Of a stretch of 64,000 bases of DNA, positions 1-9,054 are shown in pieces (within the stretch, counting starts at the first letter, position 1; every line of letters starts with the position of its first letter). Made by a program: the position numbers and the translations under genes. The notes under the pieces were generated by a model. The model had not been told where the DNA came from. It worked only from the letters and a program-made list of their open reading frames with translations, and did not search any database. The DNA is from CAWDDG01 sp963801065 (GTDB lineage Bacteria; Actinomycetota; Actinomycetes; Jiangellales; Jiangellaceae), in the NCBI GenBank assembly GCA_963801065.1, contig CAWDDG010000008.1, forward strand, positions 496,001 through 560,000. Reading direction: 5' to 3'.

Positions 1-2868
1 GGCGGGAAGGGCAGTCCTTCGTACGACCTGGCCGAGCTGGCGCAGTCACACGGCGGGCACTGGGTCGTTCTCACCGGCTGCCGCAAGGGCGCGGTGCCAG
101 CCGCCCTCGCGGCGGGCGGACCGGGTGAGGCCGAGCTCGAGCTTCGTCGGCTGGTCGAGATGTTCGGGCGGGACAACGTCATGGTCGAGCTGACCGACCA
201 CTACCAGCCGCTCGACGACGCCCGCAACGACGCGCTGTACGAGCTTGCCGGCCGGGTTGGGTTGGGCGTCGTTGCGTCGAACAACGTCCACTACGCCACA
301 CCCGCCGACGCACCGTTGGCCCAGGTGCTGGCCGCGGTCCGGGCCCGCAGCAGTCTCGACGACATGACCGGCTGGTTGCCAGCGAACGGTTCCGCACACC
401 TGCGCTCGGGCCGCGAGATGGCCGCCCGGCTTGCCCGGTTCCCAGGGGTTCGCGAGGCGACCGTCGAGCTGGCACGGGCCTGCGCCTTCGACTTCAAGGT
501 CATCGCGCCGAAGCTGCCGCCGCGCAGGATCGGCGAGGGGCACACCGACACGAGCTGGCTGCGGCACGAGGTCGAGAAGGGGTTCCAGGAACGTTACGTC
601 GAGCGCGGCGCGCCCGACCTCGACAAGGTGCGCGTGCAACTCGACGAAGAGCTCGAGGTCATCGAGCGGCTGAACTTCCCCGGCTACTTCCTCATCGTCT
701 ACGAGATCACCCAGTTCTGCGCGGAGGAAGGCATCCTCTGCCAGGGCCGCGGTTCGGCGGCCAACTCGGCGGTCTGCTACGCGTTGGGCATCACCGCCGT
801 CGACCCGATCAAGCACAACCTGCTCTTCGAGCGGTTCCTCACCGACGCCCGGGTCGGCCCGCCCGACATCGACGTCGACATCGAGAACGGCCGCCGCGAA
901 GAGGTCATCCAGCATGTCTACGACATCTATGGGCGCGACCGCGCCGCTCAGGTGGCCAACGTCAACACCTACCGGCCCAAGATGGCCGTGCGCGACGCCG
1001 CCCGGGCGCTCGGCTACAGCCAGGGCCAGGCCGACGCCTGGACCCGGCGGATCGACTTCCGGGTCGGTCCGCAGGACGGCCCGCGGGGAGAGAAGGAGCC
1101 GGCCGCCCCGTTGCCGGCGGCGGTCCGGGACGACGACGAGCTGCCCGCGCTGCTCGCCACCGTGGTGTCGCAGATGCTGCGGCTTCCCCGGCACCTGTCG
1201 ATCCACTCCGGCGGCATGGTGCTCTGTGACCGGCCGGTCGGCGAGGTCTGCCCGGTCGAGTGGGCGACGATGCCGGGACGCAGCGTCCTGCAGTGGGACA
1301 AGGACGACTGCGCCGCCGCCGGGCTGGTGAAGTTCGACCTGCTGGGCCTCGGCATGCTCTCGGCGCTGCGGGAGTCCTTCGGCCTCCTGCGCGACCACCA
1401 CGACCGGACGCTGAGCCTGCACACGGTCCCCGAGGACGACGTCGGCGTCTACGACATGCTCTGCGACGCCGACTCGGTCGGTGTGTTCCAGGTCGAGTCG
1501 CGGGCGCAGATGGCCACCCTGCCCCGGTTGAGGCCGAGGAAGTTCTACGACCTCGTCGTCGAGGTGGCGCTGATCCGGCCGGGCCCGATCCAGGGCGGCT
1601 CGGTACATCCCTACATCCGGCGGGCCAACGGGAATGAGGACATCACATACCCCCATCCGTTGATGAAGCCGGCGCTGGAGCGGACCAAGGGCGTTCCGCT
1701 GTTCCAGGAGCAGATGATGCAGCTGGCCATCGACTGCGCCGACTTCACACCGAAGGAGTCCGACGAGCTGCGCCAGGCGATGAGCTCCAAGCGCTCACCC
1801 GAGCGGATCCAGCAACTGCGCGAGCGGCTGCTCGAAGGGATGGCAGCCAAGGACATCTCGGCCGACGTCGCCGAGGACATCTACGGCAAGCTCTTCGGCT
1901 TCGCCAGCTACGGCTTCCCCGAGTCCCACGCCTACAGCTTCGCCTACCTGGTCTACGCCAGCGCCTACCTCAAGCGGTACTACCCGGCCGCGTTCGCCGT
2001 CGCGCTGCTGAACAACCAGCCGATGGGTTTCTACCAGCCGCAGACGCTGATCGCCGACGCCCGCCGGCACGGGGTCGAGGTCCGTGGCGTCGACGTCAAC
2101 GCCAGCGCCGCCGAGGCCACCCTCGAGGAGCCGGTCCCGGTGACCGGCAGCCACCCCCATGCGCCGAACGAGCCCCAGCCGGCGGTCCGGCTCGGCCTGT
2201 CCACCGTCCGCAACCTCGGCACCGAGGTCGCGGAGGCCATCGCCGACGGCCGGCCGTACGCCGGTCTCGACGACCTGGTCCGCCGGGTCCGGGTGCCGCT
2301 GGCCGCGCTCGAGGCGCTGGCCACTGCCGGTGCGTTCGGTTGCTTCGGGCTCGAGCGCCGTAAGGCGCTCTGGGCGGTCGGCGCGCTGGCCGACACCCGC
2401 CCGGACCAGCTTCCGGATACCACCCCCGGGTCGATCGCCCCAGCGCTGCCCGCGATGACCGCCACCGAGATGACCTTTGCCGACCTGTGGTCCACCGGCT
2501 CCTCGCCGGACAGCCATCCGGTCCAGCACGTCCGGGCGACGCTGGATGGTTGGGGTGCGGTCCCGGCGAACAGGCTGACGGATGTCGAGAACGGCACCCG
2601 GGTGCTGGTGGGCGGCCTGGTCACCCACCGCCAGCGCCCGCCCACGGCCGGCGGAGTCGTGTTCATGAACGTCGAGGACGAGACCGGCATGGTCAACGTC
2701 ATCTGCCCGCAGCGCACCTGGGAGCGTCAGCGCCGGATCGCGCTCGACTCCGCGGCGCTCGTCGTCGACGGCAAGCTCGAACGCCAGGACGGTGCCATCA
2801 ACCTGCTGGCAATCCGGCTGGCCCCACTCCGGATCAGCGGCGAGGTTCCCAGCCGCAACTTCAGGTGA
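1..2868 (+). CDS. dnaE2: Error-prone DNA polymerase III alpha subunit DnaE2/ImuC (5' partial)
   Basis: This is a translesion, SOS-associated C-family DNA polymerase that works with ImuA'/ImuB and the beta clamp. The frame is open from base 1, so the N-terminus lies upstream; about 955 residues are visible against roughly 1,080-1,100 for the family. The remains of the PHP domain come first, with [10 protein letters not shown] near the visible start. The palm follows with [29 protein letters not shown] and the acidic PDIDVDIE site, then the fingers segment with [14 protein letters not shown] and [17 protein letters not shown]-terminal OB-fold ([27 protein letters not shown]) ends in the family-typical SRNF tail. 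The lack of the tau-binding tail and the overall size separate it from replicative DnaE1. The GTG at 94 is internal. No imuA or imuB is visible. nucS follows 25 bp later on the same strand. Confidence 0.93.
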   Translation, partial: GGKGSPSYDLAELAQSHGGHWVVLTGCRKGAVPAALAAGGPGEAELELRRLVEMFGRDNVMVELTDHYQPLDDARNDALYELAGRVGLGVVASNNVHYATPADAPLAQVLAAVRARSSLDDMTGWLPANGSAHLRSGREMAARLARFPGVREATVELARACAFDFKVIAPKLPPRRIGEGHTDTSWLRHEVEKGFQERYVERGAPDLDKVRVQLDEELEVIERLNFPGYFLIVYEITQFCAEEGILCQGRGSAANSAVCYALGITAVDPIKHNLLFERFLTDARVGPPDIDVDIENGRREEVIQHVYDIYGRDRAAQVANVNTYRPKMAVRDAARALGYSQGQADAWTRRIDFRVGPQDGPRGEKEPAAPLPAAVRDDDELPALLATVVSQMLRLPRHLSIHSGGMVLCDRPVGEVCPVEWATMPGRSVLQWDKDDCAAAGLVKFDLLGLGMLSALRESFGLLRDHHDRTLSLHTVPEDDVGVYDMLCDADSVGVFQVESRAQMATLPRLRPRKFYDLVVEVALIRPGPIQGGSVHPYIRRANGNEDITYPHPLMKPALERTKGVPLFQEQMMQLAIDCADFTPKESDELRQAMSSKRSPERIQQLRERLLEGMAAKDISADVAEDIYGKLFGFASYGFPESHAYSFAYLVYASAYLKRYYPAAFAVALLNNQPMGFYQPQTLIADARRHGVEVRGVDVNASAAEATLEEPVPVTGSHPHAPNEPQPAVRLGLSTVRNLGTEVAEAIADGRPYAGLDDLVRRVRVPLAALEALATAGAFGCFGLERRKALWAVGALADTRPDQLPDTTPGSIAPALPAMTATEMTFADLWSTGSSPDSHPVQHVRATLDGWGAVPANRLTDVENGTRVLVGGLVTHRQRPPTAGGVVFMNVEDETGMVNVICPQRTWERQRRIALDSAALVVDGKLERQDGAINLLAIRLAPLRISGEVPSRNFR

Positions 2869-2893
2869 GCCCCACCAGGTAGCGTCGGCCGAC

Positions 2894-3554
2894 GTGAGGC
2901 TCGTCATCGCCCGCTGCCAGGTCGACTACGCCGGGCGACTCACGGCGCACCTGCCACTGGCGACTCGGCTGATCCTGGTCAAGGCCGACGGATCCGTGTC
3001 GATCCATGCCGACGACCGCGCCTACAAGCCGCTGAACTGGATGAGCCCGCCGTGCCGGCTGGATGCGGGTGACGGCGTATGGACCGTGACCAACCCGTTG
3101 GGAGAGCGGCTGGTCATCACGCTCGACGAGGTCCTGCACGACTCGTCGCACGAGCTAGGCGTCGATCCTGGCCTGGTCAAGGACGGGGTCGAGGCCCACC
3201 TGCAGGAGCTGCTCTCCGAGCATCTCGATACGTTCGGCGCGGGCTGGCGGCTGGTCAGGCGTGAGTACCCGACCGCGATCGGGCCGGTCGACCTGCTCTG
3301 CCGCGACGAGACCGGCGTGACCGTCGCGGTCGAGGTCAAGCGACGGGGCGAGATCGACGGAGTCGAGCAGCTGACCCGCTATCTCGACCTGCTCAACCGG
3401 GATCCACTGCTCGCACCGGTCCGCGGGCGTGTTCGCCGCCCAGGAGATCAAGCCGCAGGCGCGTACCCTCGCCCAGGACCGCGGCATCGCCTGCCTCACC
3501 GTCGACTACGACGCGCTCCGCGGCCTCGACGACCCGACCGCTCGGCTGTTCTGA
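2894..3554 (+). CDS. nucS: Mismatch endonuclease NucS/EndoMS, with apparent +1 frameshift near 3428
   Basis: NucS is the mismatch-specific endonuclease of the MutS/MutL-independent mismatch repair found in most actinobacteria. The GTG start at 2894 gives [20 protein letters not shown], the normal family N-terminus. The DNA-binding domain is followed by the nuclease core with Asp133 (GPVDLLCRD) and the E147-x-K149 motif ([12 protein letters not shown]). After residue 178 (DPLLAPVRG) the frame is lost. One extra base at about 3428 separates it from [16 protein letters not shown] through to ARLF and TGA at 3552-3554. Removing that base gives a 219-residue protein of normal length. As read, translation instead continues to 3625 and the clamp-binding C-terminus is missing. 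Sequencing error and true mutation are both possible. It probably shares a transcript with dnaE2. Confidence 0.88.
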
Positions 3555-3560
3555 GAGCCC

Positions 3561-4088
3561 TCACAACCGGCCGCTGGCGCGTCGACGGATTGCGCGGAGC
3601 CACTCGCGCCGGATCAGGCCGCTGAACGGACGGATCAGCGTCCAGTAGGCCCGGAACCGGCGTCGGGCGGCGGCGTCGGTGCACCACACGCGCGTCTCCG
3701 TCGTCAGCAGGCCGCCGCCGGCCCGGAAGTTGGTGGCGATCTTGACGTGGCCAGGTTCGTCGAATGTCCGAAATTGCTGCGCTGGCCGGTCGCGGATCGG
3801 CACCGCTCCTTGGCCGCCGACGACACCGGAAAGGCCCCCGATCACCAGCTCGGTCTCGTCGCGGGAGAGCACCGTGAACCCGCGTGCCGTCATGTCACCG
3901 ATGACCGTCCGGTCAGGCGCGATGCGCAGCCTGCCCAGACCCCGCAGGGTGATCAGGAACGACGCGACCGGCGCGTCGCGCCACGTCATCGCCTCGACCG
4001 CCGCCATGACTGTCGCCTCCGGGGCGTCGAGGCGGATCTCGTGGCGCTCCCTGAAGTGCCAACGCGGGCACACGTCGTCGAGCAGCAT
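3561..4088 (-). CDS. Conserved hypothetical protein of about 175 aa, possibly SRPBCC/DUF2867-like
   Basis: The function is unknown. The protein is about 175 residues from the ATG at 4088; a GTG at 4100 would add four. It opens with [20 protein letters not shown], reminiscent of ligand-binding START/SRPBCC folds that begin with a HEI/RI beta strand. It ends with a recognisable TTETRV, then [20 protein letters not shown] and a basic tail. That ending is common in small actinobacterial proteins annotated as DUF2867 or polyketide-cyclase-like. No signal peptide, cysteine cluster or clear catalytic motif is seen. It is convergent with nucS (6 bp between stops) and divergent from the hydroxybutyryl-CoA dehydrogenase gene, with about 48 bp between the starts that must hold both promoters. 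Confidence 0.7.
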   Translation of the reverse strand: MLLDDVCPRWHFRERHEIRLDAPEATVMAAVEAMTWRDAPVASFLITLRGLGRLRIAPDRTVIGDMTARGFTVLSRDETELVIGGLSGVVGGQGAVPIRDRPAQQFRTFDEPGHVKIATNFRAGGGLLTTETRVWCTDAAARRRFRAYWTLIRPFSGLIRREWLRAIRRRASGRL

Positions 4089-4136
4089 CTGGCCGCCCAC
4101 GCTAGCTCCACTCTCGACCGTGCGAGACTTCCGGGC

Positions 4137-5913
4137 ATGGCTCGCGACATCTCGACCGTCGGCGTCGTCGGTCTCGGCACGATGGGCGCCGGCATCGCCG
4201 AGGTGTTCGCGCGGAGCGGCTTCAGTGTCGTCGGCGTCGAGCGCGACCAGGAGTCGCTCGATCGGGGGCGCGGGCACATCGAGCACTCGACCGGCCGGGC
4301 GGTGAAGCGCGGAAAGCTGACCGAGACGGAGCAGCAGGCCCTGTTCGACCGGATCACCTTCAGCGATCGATCTCGACGTGCTCGGGGGCTGCCAGCTCGT
4401 CGTGGAGGCGGTTCCGGAGCACCTCGACCTCAAGCGCGACCTGTTCGCTCGGCTGGACAAGATCGTCGGGTCGGACGCGATCCTGGCCACGAACACGTCC
4501 TCGCTCTCGGTCACCGAGATCAGCGTCGCCACCGAGCGCCCGCGCCGGGTCGTCGGCATGCACTTCTTCAACCCGGCTCCGGTCCAGGACTTCGTCGAGG
4601 TCGTCCGCACGGTCGTCACCGAGCCCGATGTCGTCGAGGACGTGACGGCTCTTGCCCGGAGGCTGGGCAAGTCGCCGGTCGAATGCGGCGACAAGGCCGG
4701 CTTCATCGCCAACGCCCTGCTGTTCGGCTACCTCAACCACGCCGCGTCGATGTACGACAACCGCTACGCGACCCGCGAGGACGTCGATGACGCGATGCGG
4801 CTCGGCTGCGGGTACCCGATGGGTCCGCTGGCCCTGCTCGACCTGATCGGGCTCGACACGGCGTACGAGATCCTCGACACGATGTACAGGCAGGGCCGTG
4901 ACCGCCTCCATGCCCCGGCGCCCATCCTCAAACAGATGGTCACGGCGGGCCTACGCGGCCGGAAAGCCGGGCACGGCTTCTACACCTACGAGGCTCCCGA
5001 CTCGCCGGTTGTCGTCCCCGACGCCCTCACCCCGTCCGCGACCGCGGTGGGGGAACGAACGCGCGAAATCCGCACGGTCGGCGTCGTGGGCTCCGGGACC
5101 ATGGCCACCGGCATCGTCGAGGTTCTCGTCAGGAGCGGCTACGACGTCGTCTACGTCGCGCGCGGATCGCAGAAGGTCGCGGCCGCCAAGGCCACCGTCG
5201 AGCGCTCGCTGGAGAAGGCCGTCCAACGCGGCAAGCTGGACGCCGTCGACCGTGATGCCGCGCTGTCCCGCATCACGGGGACGGCGTCGCTGGACGATCT
5301 GGCCGACGCCGACCTGGTAATCGAGGCCGTCGTCGAGGACCTGACGGTCAAGCAGGCGCTGTTCGAGTCGTTCGACGAGATCTGCAAGCCGGGCGCGATC
5401 CTGGCGACCACGACGTCGTCGCTGCCGGTCATCGAGTGCGCCGTGGCGACGTCGCGTCCAGCGGACGTCGTAGGCATGCACTTCTTCAACCCGGCTCCGG
5501 TGATGAGCCTGGTCGAGGTGGTGCGGACGGTGTCGACGGCCGACGACGTCGTCGCGACGGTCCGCGACGTGTGCCGCCGCGCCGGCAAACACCCGGTGAC
5601 CTGCGGCGACCGGGCCGGATTTATCGTCAACGCGCTGCTGTTCCCGTACCTCAACGATGCGGTCAAGATGCTCCAGGCGCACTACGCGGGCGCCGACGAC
5701 ATCGACACTGCGATGAAGCTCGGTTGCCGGTTGCCGATGGGCCCATTCGAGTTGCTCGACGTCGTCGGCCTGGACGTGGCGCTCGCCATCCAACGCACGC
5801 TGTACCTGGAGTTCCGTGAGCCAGGGTTCGCGCCGGCGCCGTTGCTCGAGCACCTGGTCACTGCCGGGTACCTGGGCCGTAAGACGGGTCGCGGGTTCCG
5901 CGACTACCCGTGA
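4137..5913 (+). CDS. Tandem-duplicated 3-hydroxybutyryl-CoA dehydrogenase, with apparent +1 frameshift near 4368
   Basis: This enzyme oxidises (3S)-hydroxyacyl/hydroxybutyryl-CoA with NAD(P) or runs in reverse, in beta-oxidation and acetoacetyl-CoA metabolism. The product is two complete dehydrogenase units in one chain. Each has a Rossmann GxGxxG (VGVVGLGTMGAGIAEV and VGVVGSGTMATGIVEV), the catalytic-region motif VGMHFFNPAPV, and CGDKAGFIANALL or CGDRAGFIVNALL. It ends in GRKTGRGFRDYP. Double-length hydroxybutyryl-CoA dehydrogenases of about 590 residues are known in actinobacteria. The reading frame changes once: after ITFSD one extra C at about 4368 must be skipped to continue as DLDVLGGCQLVVEAV. 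The corrected length is 591 residues. It fits a pathway with the thiolase at 13.9 kb and the crotonase at 41.8 kb. Confidence 0.88.
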
Positions 5914-5920
5914 CCGGCGC

Positions 5921-6136
5921 CTAGCCGCAGCCGCATGCTCCGCCGCAGCAGCCGCCGGCAGTTGACGAGGCCGGCGCCGCACTGCCAGCACGACCCGTGA
6001 TGGCGACGGTCGACAGCAGCTTCACGGTGTCGTCGTGGCCGGACGGGCAGCGTGCGGGTGCCGCCGCGTCGGCCATCGGGCGCGAGACCTCGAAGGTCGC
6101 ACCGCAGGCGCGGCACCGGAAGTCGTACCTCGGCAT
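5921..6136 (-). CDS. FmdB-family zinc-ribbon protein
   Basis: A 71-residue protein with the FmdB/CxxC_CxxC_SSSS zinc ribbon at its N-terminus: MPRYDFRCRACGATFEVSRP, followed by a second metal-binding site of the form C-P-S-G-H. The tail is Ala/Gly-rich and ends in GGCCGGACGCG, which adds more cysteines. The family is widespread and usually annotated as a putative regulatory protein, but its biochemical role is not established. It lies convergent to the dehydrogenase, 7 bp from its stop. Confidence 0.85.
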   Translation of the reverse strand: MPRYDFRCRACGATFEVSRPMADAAAPARCPSGHDDTVKLLSTVAITGRAGSAAPASSTAGGCCGGACGCG

Positions 6137-6237
6137 GCGCCCAGGATACGACCAGGGCGTGTCGGGTCAGCGCAGGCGGCGAGTGTTCTTGCGGACGCGG
6201 CTCCGGTGGCCGTTGCCTGGTGGCCCAAGATGGAGGC

Positions 6238-6513
6238 GTGTCGCGCCGCCGCCCAGCCCGCCGCCCCCCGTCGGGAGGACATGACGAGATCGAGTCGTGG
6301 CCCGACGGCGACTGGGTGGTGCGCCGGCTCACCGGGAGCAGCGCGACCAAGCCGTACCGCTGTCCCGGCTGCGATCAGCTCATCCCACCGGCGACGCCGC
6401 ACGTGGTCGCCTGGCCGGTCGACGGCGGGACTCTCTCCGGCGGCGGCGTGGGCGAGCGGCGGCACTGGCACGCGGCCTGCTGGCGCAACCGGGATCGCCG
6501 CCGACCTACGTGA
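6238..6513 (+). CDS. Small conserved Cys/His-containing actinobacterial protein
   Basis: A 91-residue protein read from the GTG at 6238 (SRRRPARRPPSGGHDEI). It belongs to a short actinobacterial family, sometimes mislabelled ATP/GTP-binding protein. The conserved core is WPDGDWVVRRLTG, then YRCPGCDQLIPPATPHVVAW and RHWHAACWRNR. The CxxC pair plus the HWHxxC segment look like a metal-binding treble-clef or zinc-ribbon site. The N-terminus is basic and low complexity. No function is assigned. The stop abuts the IS481 remnant that follows, so the 3' flank has been disturbed by insertion. Confidence 0.72.
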   Translation: MSRRRPARRPPSGGHDEIESWPDGDWVVRRLTGSSATKPYRCPGCDQLIPPATPHVVAWPVDGGTLSGGGVGERRHWHAACWRNRDRRRPT

Positions 6514-6516
6514 GGA

Positions 6517-6965
6517 CTAGGTGTGCGAGGTCAGGTGGACCATGTGCCCTGGCCAACGGGCGGTGATCCGGCGGGGTTCGCGGTTCGACTCGCCGTTGGC
6601 GTCGATGAACCAGCGACGGTTCAGACCGAGTTCGACGAGGTAACGGTTGACGGTGCGGCGACCCGTACGGTCCCGGCCTCGGTGAGTTCGAAAGAGATCC
6701 GTGCCGCAGACCACTTATAGGTCCGTCGGCGTTCCTCGATCCGAGCGACCAGATCATCGGAGGTAGCGGCTGGTTGGCGACGCGGCGTCGAGGATCGATC
6801 GTGGCGGCCGAGGTCGCCGTAGCGGCGGCAGCGGTTGACCCATTTCGATGCGCACGCACGTGAGATGCCCATCTCTGCTGCGACGTGCGCGATCGGGCGG
6901 GCTCCGCAGCGCTCGACCAAGCGACGACGCCCTTCGACGGACAGCGGGGCGCTGCGGTGTGACAC
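6517..6965 (-). pseudogene. IS481-family transposase remnant (frameshifted and truncated)
   Basis: This keeps only the N-terminal DNA-binding half of an IS481 transposase. From the GTG at 6965 it reads SHRSAPLSVEGRRRLVERCG, then the helix-turn-helix HVAAEMGISRACASKWVNRC and the linker WSAARISFELTEAG. A single frameshift near 6670-6685 moves the rest into another frame: RRTVNRYLVELGLNRRWFID and then ITARWPGHMVH. The sequence breaks off exactly where the first catalytic Asp segment of the DDE domain should start, and it runs into LTSHT and a stop. No catalytic core or second terminus is visible, so it cannot transpose. It is a relic insertion between a core gene and the RidA/SRPBCC operon. Confidence 0.85.
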
Positions 6966-7028
6966 ATGGGCGACCTTCCCGGTCAGAGGCGACAGAAGTG
7001 GAACCGAGGCAGCCCCCACGGTTGGGCG

Positions 7029-7460
7029 TCAGACTTCGGGCAGTGCTTCCACGAGAGCAGTGACTATGCCCTGCCAGTAACGGCGCTGCTGCTCACGTTC
7101 GGCAGCATCGGCCAGCCGTTCCTGATGGACCACGAGCGTCGCTCGCCCCTCGCCCGCGGACGTAACCACCAGCTGCAGCGTCGTGTCGTGTGCCCAGTCG
7201 GGCGGCTGCCATGTGAGCCGGACGCGGTCGAGCTCGCGGAAGCTGCGAGTCTCGCCCCGCACTCCAGCCGCGGTCTCGTACCCCGCGCCGCGTTCCGACA
7301 ACATGGTGACGCCCTCGCCCAGCCAGATCGCGATACCCGCCGGCGACGTGATGAAGGTCCACACCGCCTCGACAGGACGGTCTACCGTCTTCGACACCCC
7401 GATCTGCCAGCCTGCGTCGCGGGTGTGGCCGGGCTCTGACCGCCGCCAGCCGGCGCTCAT
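7029..7460 (-). CDS. SRPBCC (AHSA1-like) domain protein
   Basis: A 143-residue protein of the START/SRPBCC superfamily. The diagnostic opening WQIGVSKTVDRPVEAVWTFI is followed by WLGEGVTML, by RLTWQPPDWAHDTTLQLVV, and by the closing helix RRYWQGIVTALVEALPEV. Such proteins bind hydrophobic ligands or act as Hsp90-activator-like modules; the ligand is unknown here. Its ATG overlaps the ridA stop (ATGA), so the two are very probably translationally coupled. A WYL-type regulator is encoded divergently. In actinobacteria, YafY-like regulators next to SRPBCC or glyoxalase-like genes are a common arrangement. Confidence 0.85.
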   Translation of the reverse strand: MSAGWRRSEPGHTRDAGWQIGVSKTVDRPVEAVWTFITSPAGIAIWLGEGVTMLSERGAGYETAAGVRGETRSFRELDRVRLTWQPPDWAHDTTLQLVVTSAGEGRATLVVHQERLADAAEREQQRRYWQGIVTALVEALPEV

Positions 7461-7855
7461 GAGGTCAGCGCCGCGACGGCGCTGACCTCGAGCAGCGCAC
7501 CAGGCACGGCCAGCCCGGCCACCCGCGCGGCGACGACCGTCGGTGCGGCGCCTGCCATCTCGGCGGCCGCGACCGGATAGGCCGCGGCGAGGTCGACGCC
7601 ATCGACCAGCAGGATCGTCATCGTCACCAGATCCTGGACGTTTGCGCCTGCCGCGGCCAGCGCGACGTGCAGGTTCGTCATTACTTGTCGGGTCTGAGCG
7701 GCGATGTCGTTGCCGCCGACGAGCGTGCCGTCGCCGTCGACAGCGTTCTGGCCGCCGACGTAGACAGTCGTCGCACCTGGCGGCACAACCGCGACGTGGC
7801 TGAAGGCGGGCGACCGGACGAGTCCTTCGGGACGGAGCAGTGATTTCTGAGTCAT
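7457..7855 (-). CDS. RidA-family (YjgF/YER057c/UK114) protein
   Basis: A 132-residue RidA-family protein that starts at the ATG at 7855 (MTQKSLLRPEGLV). It shows the typical VPPGATTVYVGGQNAVDGDG, the TRQVMTNLHVALAAAGANVQDLV helix and VAGLAVPGALLEVSAVAAL. RidA proteins hydrolyse reactive enamine/imine intermediates of amino-acid metabolism. The Arg normally found in the IEVEA-containing C-terminal motif appears as ARVAGLA, so activity is likely but the subgroup is uncertain. It is the first gene of a two-gene operon with the SRPBCC protein and is divergent from the WYL regulator, with 63 bp between starts. Confidence 0.88.
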   Translation of the reverse strand: MTQKSLLRPEGLVRSPAFSHVAVVPPGATTVYVGGQNAVDGDGTLVGGNDIAAQTRQVMTNLHVALAAAGANVQDLVTMTILLVDGVDLAAAYPVAAAEMAGAAPTVVAARVAGLAVPGALLEVSAVAALTS

Positions 7856-7880
7856 GCGAGCCAGTATGGTGCTCAATTAG

Positions 7881-7893
7881 GACAGCTACTGTC
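7881..7893. promoter_or_regulatory. Inverted repeat, candidate operator between ridA and the WYL regulator
   Basis: GACAG-CTA-CTGTC is a perfect 5-3-5 inverted repeat centred in the 63-bp divergent intergenic region. It lies 26 bp upstream of the regulator's GTG and 26 bp upstream of the ridA ATG. Position and symmetry fit an operator that controls both directions, probably bound by the adjacent WYL regulator. This is inferred from layout only. Confidence 0.5.
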
Positions 7894-7918
7894 AGGGTAT
7901 GCATCGGATGATCGCCCA

Positions 7919-8857
7919 GTGAGCACAACCAATCGCCGCCTCGAGACACTCTCACTGCTGCAGGCACACCCGGGCATCTCCGCCACCCGGCTCGCGGCTC
8001 GGCTCGGCGTCACCGAGCGCACCGCGCGTCGTGACGTCGCCCAATTGCGTGAGGTCGGCTACCGCATCGACGCCGAGGCCGGCCGGGCGGGCGGCTACCG
8101 ACTCGCGTCCGGCCGCACGATGCCACCGCTGCTGCTCGACGCGGACGAGGTGGCCGCCGTCGCCCTCGGACTGCGCACGGCGGTCGCCGTCGAAGGCCTC
8201 GAGACCGCCGCAGTCACCGCCCTGGCCAAGCTCACCCAGGTCGTGCCGTCGCGCTGGCACACCCGGCTTACCGCGCTCGCCGACGTACAGGCACTGCCGG
8301 GACAGTCCCGGCGCCGCGCCGGCCGCGACGTACTCATCCCCGCCGCGCTCGCCTGTCGCGCGGACGAAGCCATCCGCATCCGGCACCGCCGCCATGACAC
8401 AGCGGACGCAAGGCCGATCGACGTACAGCCGCACCGGCTGGTCACTCTGCGCCGCGGTTGGTACCTCGTCGCATGCCCTCGCGGGGCCACGGGATGGGCG
8501 GTCTACGCCCTCGACCGCATTGATCACGTCCAACCGCTCGGTACCCAGTTTCCAGTTCCCGAGCCGCCATCCGACGCCGCCGCGTTCGTCTCCGACACGC
8601 TCGCACACGGGCCATGGCGGCACCGCGTCCGAGTGCAGGTGCACACGTCAGCCGACCTCGTCCGCGAGCTCGTCGACCCGAGCGTCGCCACCGTGATCGA
8701 CGACGGCGACGAGTGCGAACTCCACTTCGGCACGGACGACCTTGACTGGGCGGCCCGGTGGCTCGCCTACCTCAACCTCGACCTCGACGTGATCGAACCG
8801 ACCTTACTCACCGACCAGCTGCGCGCACTGGGCCGTTGGCTGCTCGACCGATACTGA
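7919..8857 (+). CDS. WYL-domain transcriptional regulator (YafY/HTH_11 type)
   Basis: A 312-residue regulator. The N-terminal HTH_11 winged helix reads LETLSLLQAHPGISATRLAA then LGVTERTARRDVAQLREVGY, and a wing contains GRAGGYRLASG. The central and C-terminal WYL region has RGWYLVACPRGATGWAVYAL, where the W-Y-L triad is visible as GWYLV, and ends in the WCX subdomain. The GTG start at 7919 follows the 63-bp divergent region. WYL domains sense ligands, probably nucleotides, nucleic acid or metabolites. The neighbouring RidA/SRPBCC operon is the natural target. Confidence 0.9.
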   Translation: MSTTNRRLETLSLLQAHPGISATRLAARLGVTERTARRDVAQLREVGYRIDAEAGRAGGYRLASGRTMPPLLLDADEVAAVALGLRTAVAVEGLETAAVTALAKLTQVVPSRWHTRLTALADVQALPGQSRRRAGRDVLIPAALACRADEAIRIRHRRHDTADARPIDVQPHRLVTLRRGWYLVACPRGATGWAVYALDRIDHVQPLGTQFPVPEPPSDAAAFVSDTLAHGPWRHRVRVQVHTSADLVRELVDPSVATVIDDGDECELHFGTDDLDWAARWLAYLNLDLDVIEPTLLTDQLRALGRWLLDRY

Positions 8858-8900
8858 GGACGCGTCGCCACTGGCGCAGTGTTGCCACCTCGACCACCAA

Positions 8901-9053
8901 CTAGTGTCCTGCGCCGGAGATTCGTGTTAGAAGTCGTCCGAGTGATTCGAGGATCTGTTCGGCAGTCTTGGTCCAGATGAACGGCTTGGGGTCGTCGTTC
9001 CATGCGCTGATCCAGCCTCTGATGTCGGCTTCGAGAGCCTGCACCGAGGTGGG
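8901..9053 (-). mobile_element. IS630-family transposase C-terminal remnant
   Basis: The complementary strand reads SVQALEADIRGWISAWNDD, PKPFIWTKTAEQILESLGRL and LTRISGAGH, then a TAG at 8901-8903. This is the characteristic C-terminal end of IS630/Tc1-like transposases. Only about 50 codons survive. The boundary near 9053 runs directly into a histidine-kinase ATPase fragment on the other strand. A TA dinucleotide, the usual IS630 target, sits at the outer edge (8902-8903), so this end of the element appears original while the other is deleted. Confidence 0.85.
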
Positions 9054-9054
9054 T

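Noticed and set aside
46..1656. A 536-codon open frame opposite dnaE2
   Set aside because: It is antisense to conserved polymerase motifs and is compositional only.
6517..9053. A composite transposon bounded by the two IS remnants
   Set aside because: The remnants come from different families (IS481, IS630), are both truncated, and no shared terminal repeats or target duplication are seen.
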